Made by a program: the position numbers and the translations under genes
NCBI GenBank assembly: GCA_012517025.1
Contig: JAAYVT010000515.1
Coordinates: 1 to 37,139, forward strand
Direction: 5' to 3'
DNA from: Phyllobacteriaceae bacterium
GTDB taxonomy: Bacteria; Pseudomonadota; Alphaproteobacteria; Rhizobiales; Ancalomicrobiaceae
DNA length: 37,139 nucleotides
Shown: one piece after another, positions 17,237-25,435 of the stretch
Numbering within the stretch: position 1 is the first letter of the stretch
Layout: each line of letters opens with the position of its first letter
The notes under the pieces: model-generated
The model's database searches: none
What the model was told of the DNA's origin: nothing
What the model saw: the letters and a program-made list of their open reading frames with translations, nothing else

Positions 17237-17521
17237 TCACCGGCACAGCTTGATCTTCTCGGCGAGGAGGATCTGCGCCATCGACTGGCGTTGCGCCGGG
17301 CTCAACGATACTCGGTTCGGATCGTACTGCCGGCAACCTTGGTTGCCGAAGGCGGCGACGGCGCGCGGATCGCGGAAACAGAGCCCCGCGGCCTTCAGAA
17401 TTGCATTCTTGTGATGCCAGAGTTGGGCACAGGACATGGCGGACGGCTCGAGCGCGACCGCCGGTGCGACCGACGCGGCGAGACCGACAAGCCCGAACAG
17501 AACGGAGCGGCGAATCGACAT
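17237..17521 (-). CDS. Small exported protein, YARHG-like
   Basis: A 94-residue protein with a signal peptide (hydrophobic residues 6-23, cleavage about VALEP). The short mature domain has four cysteines: SCAQLWHHKNAILKAAGLCF, FGNQGCRQYDPN and the terminal KLCR. The phrase L-W-x-x-(K/R)-N-x-I-x-K-x-x-G-x-C-F with a later F-G-N-x-x-C recalls YARHG-type small periplasmic domains found widely in rhizobia. This is judged by eye. AAGGAGG precedes the ATG at ideal spacing. It sits between pccB and pccA, all on one strand, so it could be co-expressed with propionyl-CoA carboxylase, although hairpins and a possible operator flank it. No function is known. Confidence 0.75.
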   Translation of the reverse strand: MSIRRSVLFGLVGLAASVAPAVALEPSAMSCAQLWHHKNAILKAAGLCFRDPRAVAAFGNQGCRQYDPNRVSLSPAQRQSMAQILLAEKIKLCR

Positions 17522-17641
17522 CGGGCGGTCCTCCTTCGCCTCACACGACCGCGTCCGCGCCGGTCGGGCAAGGGCGGAGGGGCGCTCGGCGCTTCACGAC
17601 CGCGTGCGATCGGGCGGCGACACCCGCCCCGGAGACGACGA

Positions 17642-17671
17642 AGGTCGCGGCCCCTTTCGGGACCGCGACCT
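17642..17671 (-). terminator. Hairpin after pccB
   Basis: AGGTCGCGG (17642-17650) pairs with CCGCGACCT (17663-17671). An inner CCC-TTTC-GGG extends the structure. It lies just after the pccB stop, with no T run beyond it. Confidence 0.5.
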
Positions 17672-17695
17672 CGAGCTCGGACGCGCCTCACCGCC

Positions 17696-19228
17696 TCACA
17701 GCGGGATGTTGTCGTGCTTCTTCCAGGGGTTGGTCAGCTGCTTGGTGCGCAGCATGCGCAACGCCCGGGCGATGCGGCGACGGGTCGAATGCGGCTTGAT
17801 CACGTCGTCGACGTAACCGCGCTCGGCCGCCACGAAGGGGTTGGCGAAGCGGTTCTTGTACTCTTCGGTGTGCTCGGCGATCTTCACCGGATCGTCGAGA
17901 TCGTCGCGATAGAGGATCTCCACCGCGCCCTTGGCGCCCATCACCGCGATCTCGGCCGTCGGCCAAGCGTAGTTGAAGTCGCCACGCAGGTGCTTCGAGG
18001 CCATGACGTCGTAGGCGCCGCCGTAGGCCTTGCGGGTGATGACGGTGATCTTGGGAACCGTCGCCTCGGCATAGGCGAAGAGCAGCTTGGCGCCGTGCTT
18101 GATCAGTCCGCCGTATTCCTGCGCCGTGCCGGGCAGGAAGCCGGGAACGTCGACGTAGGTGATGATCGGAATGTTGAAGGCGTCGCAGAAGCGGACGAAC
18201 CGCGCCGCCTTGCGGGAGGCGTCGATGTCGAGCACGCCGGCGAGCACCATCGGCTGGTTGGCGACGATGCCGACGGTGCGGCCCTCGACGCGACCGAAGC
18301 CGACGATGATGTTCTTGGCGTGGTTCGGCTGGATCTCGAAGAAGTCGCCCTCGTCGACCGTCTTCAGGATCAGCTCCTTCATGTCGTAGGGCTTGTTCGG
18401 ATTGTCCGGGATCAGGCTGTCGAGCGAGGGATCGAGCCGGTCGACGTCGTCGGCGGTCTCGATCTCGGGCAGCTCGGCCTGATTGTGGATCGGCAGATAG
18501 TCGACCAACCGCCGCATCTGCAGCAGCGCTTCGACGTCGTTCTCGAACGAGCCGTCGGCGACCGAGGACTTGGTGGTGTGGACCGAGGCGCCGCCGAGCT
18601 CTTCGGAGGTGACGATCTCGTTGGTCACCGTCTTCACCACGTCCGGGCCGGTCACGAACATGTAGGACGTGTCGCGGACCATGAAGATGAAGTCGGTCAT
18701 GGCGGGCGAGTAGACGTCGCCGCCGGCGCACGGGCCCATGATCACCGAGATCTGCGGGATCACACCGGAAGCCAGCACGTTCATCTGGAAGACTTCGCCG
18801 TAGCCGCCGAGTGCCGCCACACCTTCCTGGATGCGGGCGCCGCCGGCGTCGAACAGGCCGATGATCGGAGCGCGATTGCGCAGCGCCATCTCCTGCAGCT
18901 TGACGATCTTCTTGGCGTGGGCCTCGGAGAGCGAGCCGCCGAACACCGTGAAGTCCTTGGCGAAGAGATAGACCGTGCGGCCGTTGATGGTGCCGGAGCC
19001 GATCACCACGCCGTCGCCGGGGATCTTGGATTTCTCCATCCCGAAGTCGATGCAGCGATGCTCGACGTAGATGTCGATCTCCTCGAAGCTGTCGTGATCG
19101 AGCAGAACCTCGATGCGCTCACGCGCGGTGAGCTTGCCGCGCTTGTGCTGCGCATCGATGCGGCGCTGGCCGCCGCCCATCCAAGCCTCGTCACGACGAC
19201 GCTGGAGTTCCGCAATGACGTCCTTCAT
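17696..19228 (-). CDS. pccB: Propionyl-CoA carboxylase beta subunit (carboxyltransferase)
   Basis: A 510-residue carboxyltransferase subunit, the standard PccB length. It transfers carboxyl from biotin on PccA to propionyl-CoA. Two crotonase-fold halves are seen: N-terminal (about 20-260), with GGARIQEGVAALGGYGEVF and MGPCAGGDVYSPAMTDF; and C-terminal (about 265-510), with DVPGFLPGTAQEYGG, KAYGGAYDVMASKHLRGD and the oxyanion-hole glycines of both halves. It ends RRRIARALRMLRTKQLTNPWKKHDNIPL, typical of PccB. Its promoter should lie in 19229-19351. With pccA it forms the propionyl-CoA to methylmalonyl-CoA step; epimerase and mutase genes are not in the window. Confidence 0.96.
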   Translation of the reverse strand: MKDVIAELQRRRDEAWMGGGQRRIDAQHKRGKLTARERIEVLLDHDSFEEIDIYVEHRCIDFGMEKSKIPGDGVVIGSGTINGRTVYLFAKDFTVFGGSLSEAHAKKIVKLQEMALRNRAPIIGLFDAGGARIQEGVAALGGYGEVFQMNVLASGVIPQISVIMGPCAGGDVYSPAMTDFIFMVRDTSYMFVTGPDVVKTVTNEIVTSEELGGASVHTTKSSVADGSFENDVEALLQMRRLVDYLPIHNQAELPEIETADDVDRLDPSLDSLIPDNPNKPYDMKELILKTVDEGDFFEIQPNHAKNIIVGFGRVEGRTVGIVANQPMVLAGVLDIDASRKAARFVRFCDAFNIPIITYVDVPGFLPGTAQEYGGLIKHGAKLLFAYAEATVPKITVITRKAYGGAYDVMASKHLRGDFNYAWPTAEIAVMGAKGAVEILYRDDLDDPVKIAEHTEEYKNRFANPFVAAERGYVDDVIKPHSTRRRIARALRMLRTKQLTNPWKKHDNIPL

Positions 19229-19351
19229 GGGAGCAACCCCGTATTCTCGAGGAAAAAGACCGATCGGGGGCGGTAGTTAGCACGGTGTCCTTCCCCGGCA
19301 CAGCACCGCCAAAAGTCGTAACGACCCGACGAAGCCCGTCGGGACCCGCGT

Positions 19352-20155
19352 TCACAGCCCGGCGAACCGGGTCGCGGCGTCGAATTCCCGGCGGCGATGG
19401 GCGAGGCGCGCCTCGGCTTCGGCGTCGCGGCCCCACAATTCTGCGTTCCACGTCTCGTCGAGATGAGCGAGTTCCCAGGCCGCATCCGGGGTCAGACGAC
19501 GCTCGATCGCCGCCAGCGCCAGGACGAAGGACCCGGTCAGGGTGGTGAGCACGTGCAGCGCCGCCAGGACCCAGGGATCGAGTGCGTCGACGCGCGCCCG
19601 CAACGCATGGAGTGCATCGCCGTCTTGCGCGACGTGCATGACGCCCTCGGCCACCAACAGGCGGACGCCGTGCGCCTCCTCGATCCAGTCGAGCAGCGGA
19701 TCCCAGCCCTCGCTCTGGCGGGCGACGAGGCGATCCGGCCCCTCGGCGCGATAACACAGAAGGTCGGTCCCGGCGTATTTCACCGCGTCCTCGGCGACCT
19801 CGCCGCGGCGATCGGTCACCGCGTCGAGCACCGAGTTGGCGATGCGGGTGACCGGCATGGTCGCCGGATCGAGGTGAGTCTCCTGGGCCCGCCACTCCTC
19901 GGCCACCGCGTCGGCGAGGGCGACGGTCGGCAGCCACAGCTCGCGCTTGCCCGGCGTCTTGACCGGGCGGCCGTCGAGCAGGATGCGGAAGCCCTCGCCC
20001 GCCGGCTCCACCGCCACCTCGCGCCAGAAGCGACGCGGCAGATCGCGTTTCATCGCGGCGCGGGCGCGCTTCACCGGATCGGGGTGGGAGAGCACCACGT
20101 CGGGGGCGTCGGCTTCGACTTCGGCGTTCGGATCGAACCAGAGGAGATCGCGCAC
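19352..20155 (-). CDS. ATP12-family F1-ATPase assembly chaperone
   Basis: A 267-residue ATP12-type protein. In mitochondria and alphaproteobacteria this family helps assemble the alpha subunit of F1-ATPase. Diagnostic parts are visible: RRFWREVAVEPAGEGFRILLDGRPVKTPGKRELWLPT, then LADAVAEEWRAQE, MPVTRIANSVLD, DLLCYRAEGPDRLVARQ and WDPLLDWIEE. It starts 21 bases after the stop of the HAD phosphatase gene and is probably co-transcribed with it. The order RluA-type synthase, HAD phosphatase, ATP12 is common in this group of bacteria as far as I recall. The N terminus up to residue 30 is variable. Confidence 0.92.
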   Translation of the reverse strand: MRDLLWFDPNAEVEADAPDVVLSHPDPVKRARAAMKRDLPRRFWREVAVEPAGEGFRILLDGRPVKTPGKRELWLPTVALADAVAEEWRAQETHLDPATMPVTRIANSVLDAVTDRRGEVAEDAVKYAGTDLLCYRAEGPDRLVARQSEGWDPLLDWIEEAHGVRLLVAEGVMHVAQDGDALHALRARVDALDPWVLAALHVLTTLTGSFVLALAAIERRLTPDAAWELAHLDETWNAELWGRDAEAEARLAHRRREFDAATRFAGL

Positions 20156-20176
20156 GGCTCGTACTCCGCGTTCGGC

Positions 20177-20845
20177 TCACCAGCCGAACAGGCGGGCGAG
20201 CGCGGGGCTCAGGTCGGCGTAGTCGTCGAGCACGGTGACGGCTCCGGCGCTCGCCAGTCGGTCGGCGGGGTGGTAGCCCCAACCGACGCCGATCGCAAGG
20301 ATTCCCGCCGCCGTCCCCATTTCGACGTCGAAGACGGTGTCGCCGACGATCGCCGCGCGGTCGGGCGCGACGCCGGTCTCGGCGAGGGCGGCCAACACCA
20401 TCGCCGGATGCGGCTTGGAGGGGTGGTCGTCGGCGCACTGGACGGTGACGAAGCGGCCGTGCAGATCGTGCAGATCGAGCACGGCGCGGATGCCGCGATG
20501 CGACTTGCCGGTGGCGAGCCCGAGCAGGACGTCGTCGCGAGCGGCGAGCGCATCGAGCGCGGCGCGGGCGCCGGGGTAGAGCGGCTCCTCGCCGTCGCCG
20601 GCGGAGCGCAGATCGAAATAGGCGGATTTGTAGGCCTCGCCGAGGGCGCGCACGGTGGCGGCGTCGGCGGTGCCGCCGGTCAGGCGGGTCATCGCCTCGG
20701 CGAGCGACAGGCCGACCACCGACAGCGTCGCGGCGCGCGGCGGCGGGGCGAGCTGCAGATCCGCGAAGGCGCGGGTCATGGCGGCGACGATCATGTGCTG
20801 GCTGTCGACCAGTGTGCCGTCGACGTCGAACAGAATGAGATTCAT
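20177..20845 (-). CDS. HAD-superfamily phosphatase, phosphoglycolate phosphatase-like
   Basis: A 222-residue HAD hydrolase. Motif I is LFDVDGTLVDS with Asp7/Asp9, motif II is LATGKS, motif III Lys is in HPSKPHP, and motif IV is IVGDTVFDVEMG. It has a helical C1 cap. Its C-terminal pattern, GVGWGYHPADRLASAGAVTVLDDYADL, mirrors that of the HAD protein coded at 14357-15064, so the two are paralogues. GAGGGGG precedes the ATG at 20845. The long open frame upstream in the same phase is antisense shadow over the RluA-type gene. It lies between an RluA-type synthase and ATP12 and is likely part of that transcript. Substrate unknown. Confidence 0.88.
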   Translation of the reverse strand: MNLILFDVDGTLVDSQHMIVAAMTRAFADLQLAPPPRAATLSVVGLSLAEAMTRLTGGTADAATVRALGEAYKSAYFDLRSAGDGEEPLYPGARAALDALAARDDVLLGLATGKSHRGIRAVLDLHDLHGRFVTVQCADDHPSKPHPAMVLAALAETGVAPDRAAIVGDTVFDVEMGTAAGILAIGVGWGYHPADRLASAGAVTVLDDYADLSPALARLFGW

Positions 20846-20875
20846 GACGCCCCCTCGATCGGCGCGAGGGGCGGT

Positions 20876-20907
20876 GGACGGCCGGCGGGCTGCCGCCGGC
20901 CCCGTCC
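20876..20907 (-). terminator. Hairpin after the second RluA-type gene
   Basis: GCCGGCGG (20881-20888) pairs with CCGCCGGC (20893-20900) around a GCTG loop. GGACG/CGTCC extends the stem after a 2-base bulge. It lies about 125 bases beyond the synthase stop and just before the HAD gene, so it may partly separate the two. Confidence 0.4.
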
Positions 20908-21030
20908 AGTCGCTCGGCGACCCGACGGCACGGGCGCCGAGGGTCAGTCGAGCGTTCCGCGATCCGCGCCCGGTTCTAGTCCTTCCTACACGACGATTCG
21001 ATGAAGGCGAAAGCCCTTCGCGCGGAAGGC

Positions 21031-21954
21031 TCAGATCGCGTCGGGGCGTTTTCCGAAGGCTTCCGGCCACGCCGTCTCGAAGACGCGCGTACCGCCCGTC
21101 GGCGTCGGCAGGAGCAGACGCAAGGCATGAAGCATCAGGCGAGGCGCGCTCCCGGCGCGGCCGTAGAGTCGATCGCCGAGAATCGGATGGCCGATTTCGC
21201 CGAGGTGAGCTCTCAGTTGATGTTGACGTCCGGTGTGAGGCGACAGCGCCACCAGCGCCGCCCGGCCGCCGTCGCGGATCTCGACCACCCGGCAGAGGGT
21301 CTCGGCGGCGAGGCCGGCGGGATCGTCGGGGGCGACCGCGACCATACGGCCGCCGCGCGGCGTCTCGATCTTCTTCAGCAGCAGGACGATGGTGAGCTCG
21401 GCCGGGTCGGGCACCCCGGCGACCACGGCGACGTAGGTCTTCTCCACCGCGCGGGAGGCGAAGGCACGGCCGAGGCGGGCGGCCTCGCGGCCGCGCTTGG
21501 CGGCGACGAGCAGGCCGGAGGTGTCCTTGTCGAGGCGATGGACGAGCACCGGGCGCTCGCCCTCGGCGTCGACGAAGCGGGCGAGCAGCCGGTCGAGATC
21601 GTCGTCGGTGCGGGTGCCGGCGTGGACGGCGAGGCCGGCGGGCTTGTCGAGGACGAGGAGATCGTCGTCGGAAAAGAGCGTCATCGCGGCGAGGCGGACG
21701 CGGTCGGCTTCGCTCGGGGCTCGCCTCGCCCCCTCCCCGGCCGCTTGCCCCTCCACCGGCCGACGCGGAGTGGGCTCGGCGATCCGCACCACCTGACCGG
21801 CGGCGAGGGCGTCGCTCGCCCGCGCCTTGCGGCCGTCGACGGTGAGGCGGCCCTGCTTCAGCAACAGCGCGGCGGCGGGCAGGCGTGGGAAATGGACGCG
21901 CAGGAAGCGCTCCAGCCGCATGCCCTTCTCGGAGAGGTGGACGGTGCGTTCCAT
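21031..21954 (-). CDS. RluA-family pseudouridine synthase, second copy
   Basis: A 307-residue enzyme that converts uridine to pseudouridine in RNA. It has an N-terminal S4 RNA-binding domain (about 10-60) and the RluA catalytic domain (about 90-300), with DLLVLDKPAGLAVH, VHRLDKDTSG with catalytic Asp142, and SPHTGRQHQLRAHLGEIGHPILGD. The N-terminal segment from 60 to 85 is Arg/Pro/Glu-rich. It starts 33 bases after the stop of a longer paralogue (21988-22989) and differs from it throughout, so this is an old duplication or a distinct family member. The target uridine (rRNA or tRNA) cannot be told from sequence. Confidence 0.9.
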   Translation of the reverse strand: MERTVHLSEKGMRLERFLRVHFPRLPAAALLLKQGRLTVDGRKARASDALAAGQVVRIAEPTPRRPVEGQAAGEGARRAPSEADRVRLAAMTLFSDDDLLVLDKPAGLAVHAGTRTDDDLDRLLARFVDAEGERPVLVHRLDKDTSGLLVAAKRGREAARLGRAFASRAVEKTYVAVVAGVPDPAELTIVLLLKKIETPRGGRMVAVAPDDPAGLAAETLCRVVEIRDGGRAALVALSPHTGRQHQLRAHLGEIGHPILGDRLYGRAGSAPRLMLHALRLLLPTPTGGTRVFETAWPEAFGKRPDAI

Positions 21955-21987
21955 CGGCTGTCCCGACCGGCGAGATCCCCACCCGGC

Positions 21988-22989
21988 TCAGTCGTCCCCG
22001 TCATCGAGATCGGGATCGTAGGACGAGGCGTCGAAGCCGAGCAGGTTCCACGACTGCAGCATGTGCGGGGGCAGCGGCGCGGTGACGTCGATGACGCCCT
22101 TGCCCTTCGGGTGCGGCAGGACGATGCGGCGGGCGAGCAGGTGCAGCTTGTTCTGCATGCCGCCGGGCAGCTCCCAGTCGCGCTTGTCGAAGTACTTCGG
22201 GTCGCCGACGATCGGGTGGCCGATGTGGGCGGTGTGGGCGCGCAGCTGATGGGTGCGGCCGGTGACCGGCTTGAGGCTCAGCCACGCCAGCGTCTGCCCG
22301 GCGGTGTCGACCACCGAATAGTGGGTGAGCGCGTGGCTGGCGCCCTCCTCGCCGTGGCGGGCGATGCGCATCTTCTCGCCGTCCATCTCCTCGTCGCGGG
22401 CGAGCCAAGTGGAGATCTTGCCCTGCTTGGGATGGGGCACGCCGGCGACCAGCGCCCAATAGGTCTTCTTGGCCGAGCGCGAGCGGAACAGGCCGGCGAG
22501 CTCGGCGGCGATGGCGCGGCGCTTGGCGATCACCAGACAGCCGGCGGTGTCCTTGTCGAGACGATGCACCAGCCTCGGCACATTGCCGCGCTTGTCGACG
22601 AGGGCCTGCAGCATGGCGTCGACGTGGCGGTGGACGCCGGAGCCGCCCTGCACCGACAGGCCGGCCGGCTTGTTGATCACCATCACGTCGTCGTCTTCGA
22701 AGAGCGCGAGCGACTTCAGATAGGCGGCGTCGCCCTCGAGCGGCTTCTCGACGGGGGCGCGCTCGACGACGTGTTTGGCGTCGGTGGCGAGCGGCGGCAC
22801 GCGGACGAGGTTGCCCGGCTCGATGCGGGAGGAGGTGTCGCAACGCTTGCCGTCGAGACGCACTTGGCCGGTCCGCGTCAGCTTCTGCAGCTGCACGAAG
22901 GACAGGCCCGGATAATGGATCTTGAACCAACGGTCGAGGCGGAGACCACCCTCCTCCTCGCCGACGGTGATGGTCTCGACGGTCGCCAT
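21988..22989 (-). CDS. RluC/RluD-type 23S rRNA pseudouridine synthase
   Basis: A 333-residue pseudouridine synthase. The S4 domain covers about 15-70 (GLRLDRWFKIHYPGLSFVQLQKLTRTGQVRLDG). The catalytic domain covers about 95-310, with VMVINKPAGLSVQGG, VHRLDKDTAG with catalytic Asp145, and PVTGRTHQLRAHTAHIGHPIVGD. The C terminus is acidic (SSYDPDLDDGDD). The ATG at 22989 is preferred: GAGGA lies before it and the upstream frame is not family-like. This is the gene usually labelled rluC next to crcB in alphaproteobacteria. Likely substrates are uridines in 23S rRNA. It probably leads a transcript with the second synthase. Confidence 0.93.
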   Translation of the reverse strand: MATVETITVGEEEGGLRLDRWFKIHYPGLSFVQLQKLTRTGQVRLDGKRCDTSSRIEPGNLVRVPPLATDAKHVVERAPVEKPLEGDAAYLKSLALFEDDDVMVINKPAGLSVQGGSGVHRHVDAMLQALVDKRGNVPRLVHRLDKDTAGCLVIAKRRAIAAELAGLFRSRSAKKTYWALVAGVPHPKQGKISTWLARDEEMDGEKMRIARHGEEGASHALTHYSVVDTAGQTLAWLSLKPVTGRTHQLRAHTAHIGHPIVGDPKYFDKRDWELPGGMQNKLHLLARRIVLPHPKGKGVIDVTAPLPPHMLQSWNLLGFDASSYDPDLDDGDD

Positions 22990-23449
22990 GAAACTCGTTC
23001 CTCGGTCGCCCTCGTCATGACCGAAAGCGCCGTGCGGCGCAAGGCGAGAACGCGTCCGAGGCGCGGCGGCGAGCGCCGTCTCCCTCGGCGGAAGCGGTGA
23101 TCGCCACACACACTCGCCGCCCCAAGGCGCCTCGGGAGGCGGCGGGCCGACCGCCGGCGGGTCGCCGAGAAATCGCTCGAAGGACTTCGACTTCAGAATC
23201 CGATTCGACCGCGCGTCTTCGGAAATCGATTCACCGCGTCTTCATCCTCGCCCGTCGGGTTCACGCGAATTCCGCCCCGCGGAAGTTCATGTATCGAGTC
23301 CGCCCGGCGGCGAAAACGATTCCGGAAATCGCGCCAAGTGCTCGAGCCGGAATCGTTTTCGCCGCCGACTTCAAGTATCGATTAAACGCGAAGGAGCGGG
23401 CTCGGGCGGCAACTTCATCCATCGATTCCGCTCGAAGACGGCGTCGACC
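22990..23449. other. 460-bp gene-free gap between crcB and rluC
   Basis: No convincing reading frame is present. The stretch from about 23160 to 23440 is richer in A/T than its surroundings. It has repeated phrases such as TTCATGTATCGA (23287-23298), TTCAAGTATCGA (23370-23381) and TTCATCCATCGA (23412-23423), and several ATCGATT motifs. A perfect 21-bp inverted repeat sits inside it. It could be a degenerate mobile remnant, a regulatory RNA locus or the rluC leader. Confidence 0.5.
23305..23367. repeat. Perfect 21-bp inverted repeat with 21-base spacer
   Basis: The arm at 23305-23325 is exactly complementary to the arm at 23347-23367, with 21 bases between them. Each arm carries GGCGAAAACGATTCCGG or its complement. 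The direct phrases TTCATGTATCGA and TTCAAGTATCGA lie just outside the arms in the same orientation, like flanking repeats of a small inserted element. No T tract follows, so it is not a simple terminator. Confidence 0.85.
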
Positions 23450-23851
23450 TCACGTCGCACTCCAACCGCGCACGACCACCAGGGCGGCGGTGAGGACGGC
23501 GAGCGAGAGCACCACCGAGCCGACCGCGTAGACGATCGCGGTCACCGTCGCGCCCCTCTCCCACAGCGCGACGGTGTCGAGCGAATAGGCGGAGAAGGTG
23601 GTGAAGCCGCCGAGGATGCCGGTCATGAAGAACAGCCGGAAGGCGTCGTGGTTCTGCCCCGGAGTGCGGGTCATCAGGTAACCGGCGAAGGCGCCCATCA
23701 CCGTCGAGCCGATCACGTTGACCAGGAACGTGCCCCAGGGAAAGCCGGCGCCGAGGACCCGCAGCGCGGCGAGCGTCACGCCGTAGCGCAGGCTGGAGCC
23801 GAAGCCGCCACCGAGGAAGACGAGGACGAGGAGTTTCAACTGAAGCGGCAT
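23450..23851 (-). CDS. crcB: Fluoride ion channel CrcB/FluC
   Basis: A 133-residue dual-topology membrane protein that exports fluoride as a dimer. Four membrane spans are visible, near 5-27, 37-59, 72-92 and 103-127. Family motifs are complete: GGGFGSSLRY (14-23), GTFLVNVIGS with pore Asn45, and GGFTTFSAYSLD (81-92), with the TTFS stretch that forms the Na+ site and phenylalanine box. GGAGA precedes the ATG at 23851; an in-frame ATG 12 codons upstream is a weaker choice. A fluoride riboswitch was looked for in the leader and not confirmed. It is divergent from bioM. Confidence 0.94.
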   Translation of the reverse strand: MPLQLKLLVLVFLGGGFGSSLRYGVTLAALRVLGAGFPWGTFLVNVIGSTVMGAFAGYLMTRTPGQNHDAFRLFFMTGILGGFTTFSAYSLDTVALWERGATVTAIVYAVGSVVLSLAVLTAALVVVRGWSAT

Positions 23852-24036
23852 CGGGCTCTCCGAGGACTGGCGCGATCTCCCTTCCATGCCCCCTCCGGGC
23901 GACGGAGTCACGCCCGTAGGCCGGGCAAGCCGCCCGCGCGGCGGGCACCTTCCTTGACAGCGGCGAGCGGGCTCCGCAAAACGGGCGCGGTCGGCCGCCG
24001 GCCGATCCATCGCCCTCGTCGTCCGGAATCCGAGAC

Positions 24037-24774
24037 GTGCCCGACTTCGCCGCGCCGACCTCCGGCGGCGCCCCGGCCGGCCCGACCGCGCCGCGCCAGA
24101 TCATTTCCTTCGAGGCCGTGACGGTCGAGCGCGAAGGCCGACGCGCCCTCGACGCGGTGACGCTCGCCCTCGACGATCGCCGCGTCGGCCTCGTCGGGCT
24201 CAACGGCTCGGGCAAGACGACGCTGCTCAAATGCATCGTCGGGCTGGTCGCGCCGAGCGCCGGACGGGTCCGCGTCGACGGCCGCGATCCGGCGAGCGAG
24301 GCCCGTGCGGTGCGGGCGACGACCGGCCTGCTGTTCCAGAACCCGGACAATCAGATCGTCTTCCCGATCGTCGCCGAGGATCTCGCCTTCGGGCTGAAGA
24401 ACCACGGCTGGGGCCGGGCGGAGACGGCCGAGCGGGTCGCCGTCGCGCTCGCCCGGCTCGGCATCGAGGGCCTCGCCGCCCGCCGCATCCACGAACTCTC
24501 CGGCGGCGAGAAGCAGCTCGTCGCGCTCGCCGGCCTGTTGGCGGTGGCGCCGAAGACGGTGCTGTTCGACGAACCGACCTCGCAGCTCGACCTCAGGAAC
24601 CGCAACCGCCTCGTCCGCCTGCTCGCCGAGTTGCCGGAACAGGCGATCGTGATCAGTCACGATCTCGACCTGCTCGCCGACTTCGACCGGGTGGTCGTGC
24701 TCGAGCAGGGGCGCGTCGCCTTCGACGGCGATCCGGCGAGAGCGATCGCCTTCCATCGCGAGCGCTCGGCATGA
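24037..24774 (+). CDS. bioM: Biotin ECF importer, ATPase BioM
   Basis: A 245-residue cytoplasmic ATPase of the energy-coupling factor type. Motifs: Walker A GLNGSGKTT (54-62), Q-loop FQNPDNQIVFP (100-110) with the N-P-D-x-Q sequence typical of ECF ATPases, signature LSGGE (154-158), Walker B TVLFDEP (174-180) and switch His near 205. A Pro/Ala-rich N-terminal extension of about 20 residues follows a GTG start at 24037; the ribosome site is weak, so the start could lie further in. The permease gene overlaps its stop as ATGA. Biotin specificity is inferred from bioY downstream. No clear BioR operator was found upstream. Confidence 0.9.
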   Translation: MPDFAAPTSGGAPAGPTAPRQIISFEAVTVEREGRRALDAVTLALDDRRVGLVGLNGSGKTTLLKCIVGLVAPSAGRVRVDGRDPASEARAVRATTGLLFQNPDNQIVFPIVAEDLAFGLKNHGWGRAETAERVAVALARLGIEGLAARRIHELSGGEKQLVALAGLLAVAPKTVLFDEPTSQLDLRNRNRLVRLLAELPEQAIVISHDLDLLADFDRVVVLEQGRVAFDGDPARAIAFHRERSA

Positions 24775-25397
24775 TCGACGGGCTCGGCAGCGCCGGCACC
24801 ACCCCGCTCCATCGGCTGCCGGCCGGGCGCAAGCTCGTCGGCCTCGCCGTCCTCGCCACCGCGCTGTTCGTGATCGAGCAGCCGATCGCCCTGTCGGCGG
24901 CGGCGCTCCTCGGGCTCGCGGTTCTCCGTTCGACCGGGCGCGACCTCGTCGGCATCGGGCGCGACCTGCGCGGGCCGGTGATCGTGATCGCCGCGGTCGG
25001 GCTGGTCGACCTCGCGCTGGTCGACGCCGCCACCGCGCTGGCGGTGGTGCTGCGGCTCCTCGCCCTCGCCTTCCTCGCCCGCGCGGTGGTCGTCACCACC
25101 ACCACCTCGGAGCTGGTCGACGCCTTCGAACGCGGCCTCGCGCCGCTCGACCGGCTCGGCCTCGTCGACGCCGCCCGCGCCTCGCTGACGCTGACGCTGG
25201 CGATCCGCTTCGTGCCGCTGATCGTCGAGGAGGCCGGCGAAATCCGCGAGGCGCAGGCGGCGCGCGGGCTCGGATCGCATCCGCTCGCGATCGTCGTGCC
25301 GTTGGTGGTCAGGACCCTCGTCCGCGCCCAGACGGTCGCCGACGCGATCGACGCGCGGGGGTTTCCTCCGCGCAAGAATTCCAATAAATCCCACTGA
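24771..25397 (+). CDS. bioN: Biotin ECF importer, transmembrane coupling protein BioN
   Basis: A 208-residue EcfT-type membrane protein that couples ATP hydrolysis by BioM to the substrate-binding protein BioY. Four or more spans are visible, near 22-38, 40-52, 66-85 and 88-105. The two Ala-Arg-Gly coupling helices that contact the ATPase are present: REAQAARGL (about 163-171) and ADAIDARGF (about 191-199). The ATG at 24771 overlaps the bioM TGA by four bases, so translation is coupled. It is followed 38 bases later by bioY. Length agrees with BioN proteins, which are shorter than general EcfT. Confidence 0.88.
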   Translation: MIDGLGSAGTTPLHRLPAGRKLVGLAVLATALFVIEQPIALSAAALLGLAVLRSTGRDLVGIGRDLRGPVIVIAAVGLVDLALVDAATALAVVLRLLALAFLARAVVVTTTTSELVDAFERGLAPLDRLGLVDAARASLTLTLAIRFVPLIVEEAGEIREAQAARGLGSHPLAIVVPLVVRTLVRAQTVADAIDARGFPPRKNSNKSH

Positions 25398-25435
25398 GAA
25401 GCATTTGCGAAAAACGAGCCAGGATCCGTCCCCTC

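Noticed and set aside
23852..24036. Possible fluoride riboswitch upstream of crcB (a GGGCGATGGATCGGCC-like stretch on the minus strand)
   Set aside because: The start resembles the fluoride riboswitch, but the required downstream CTGATG...CCTAC half and pseudoknot partner are not found. The stretch is also close to the bioM start.
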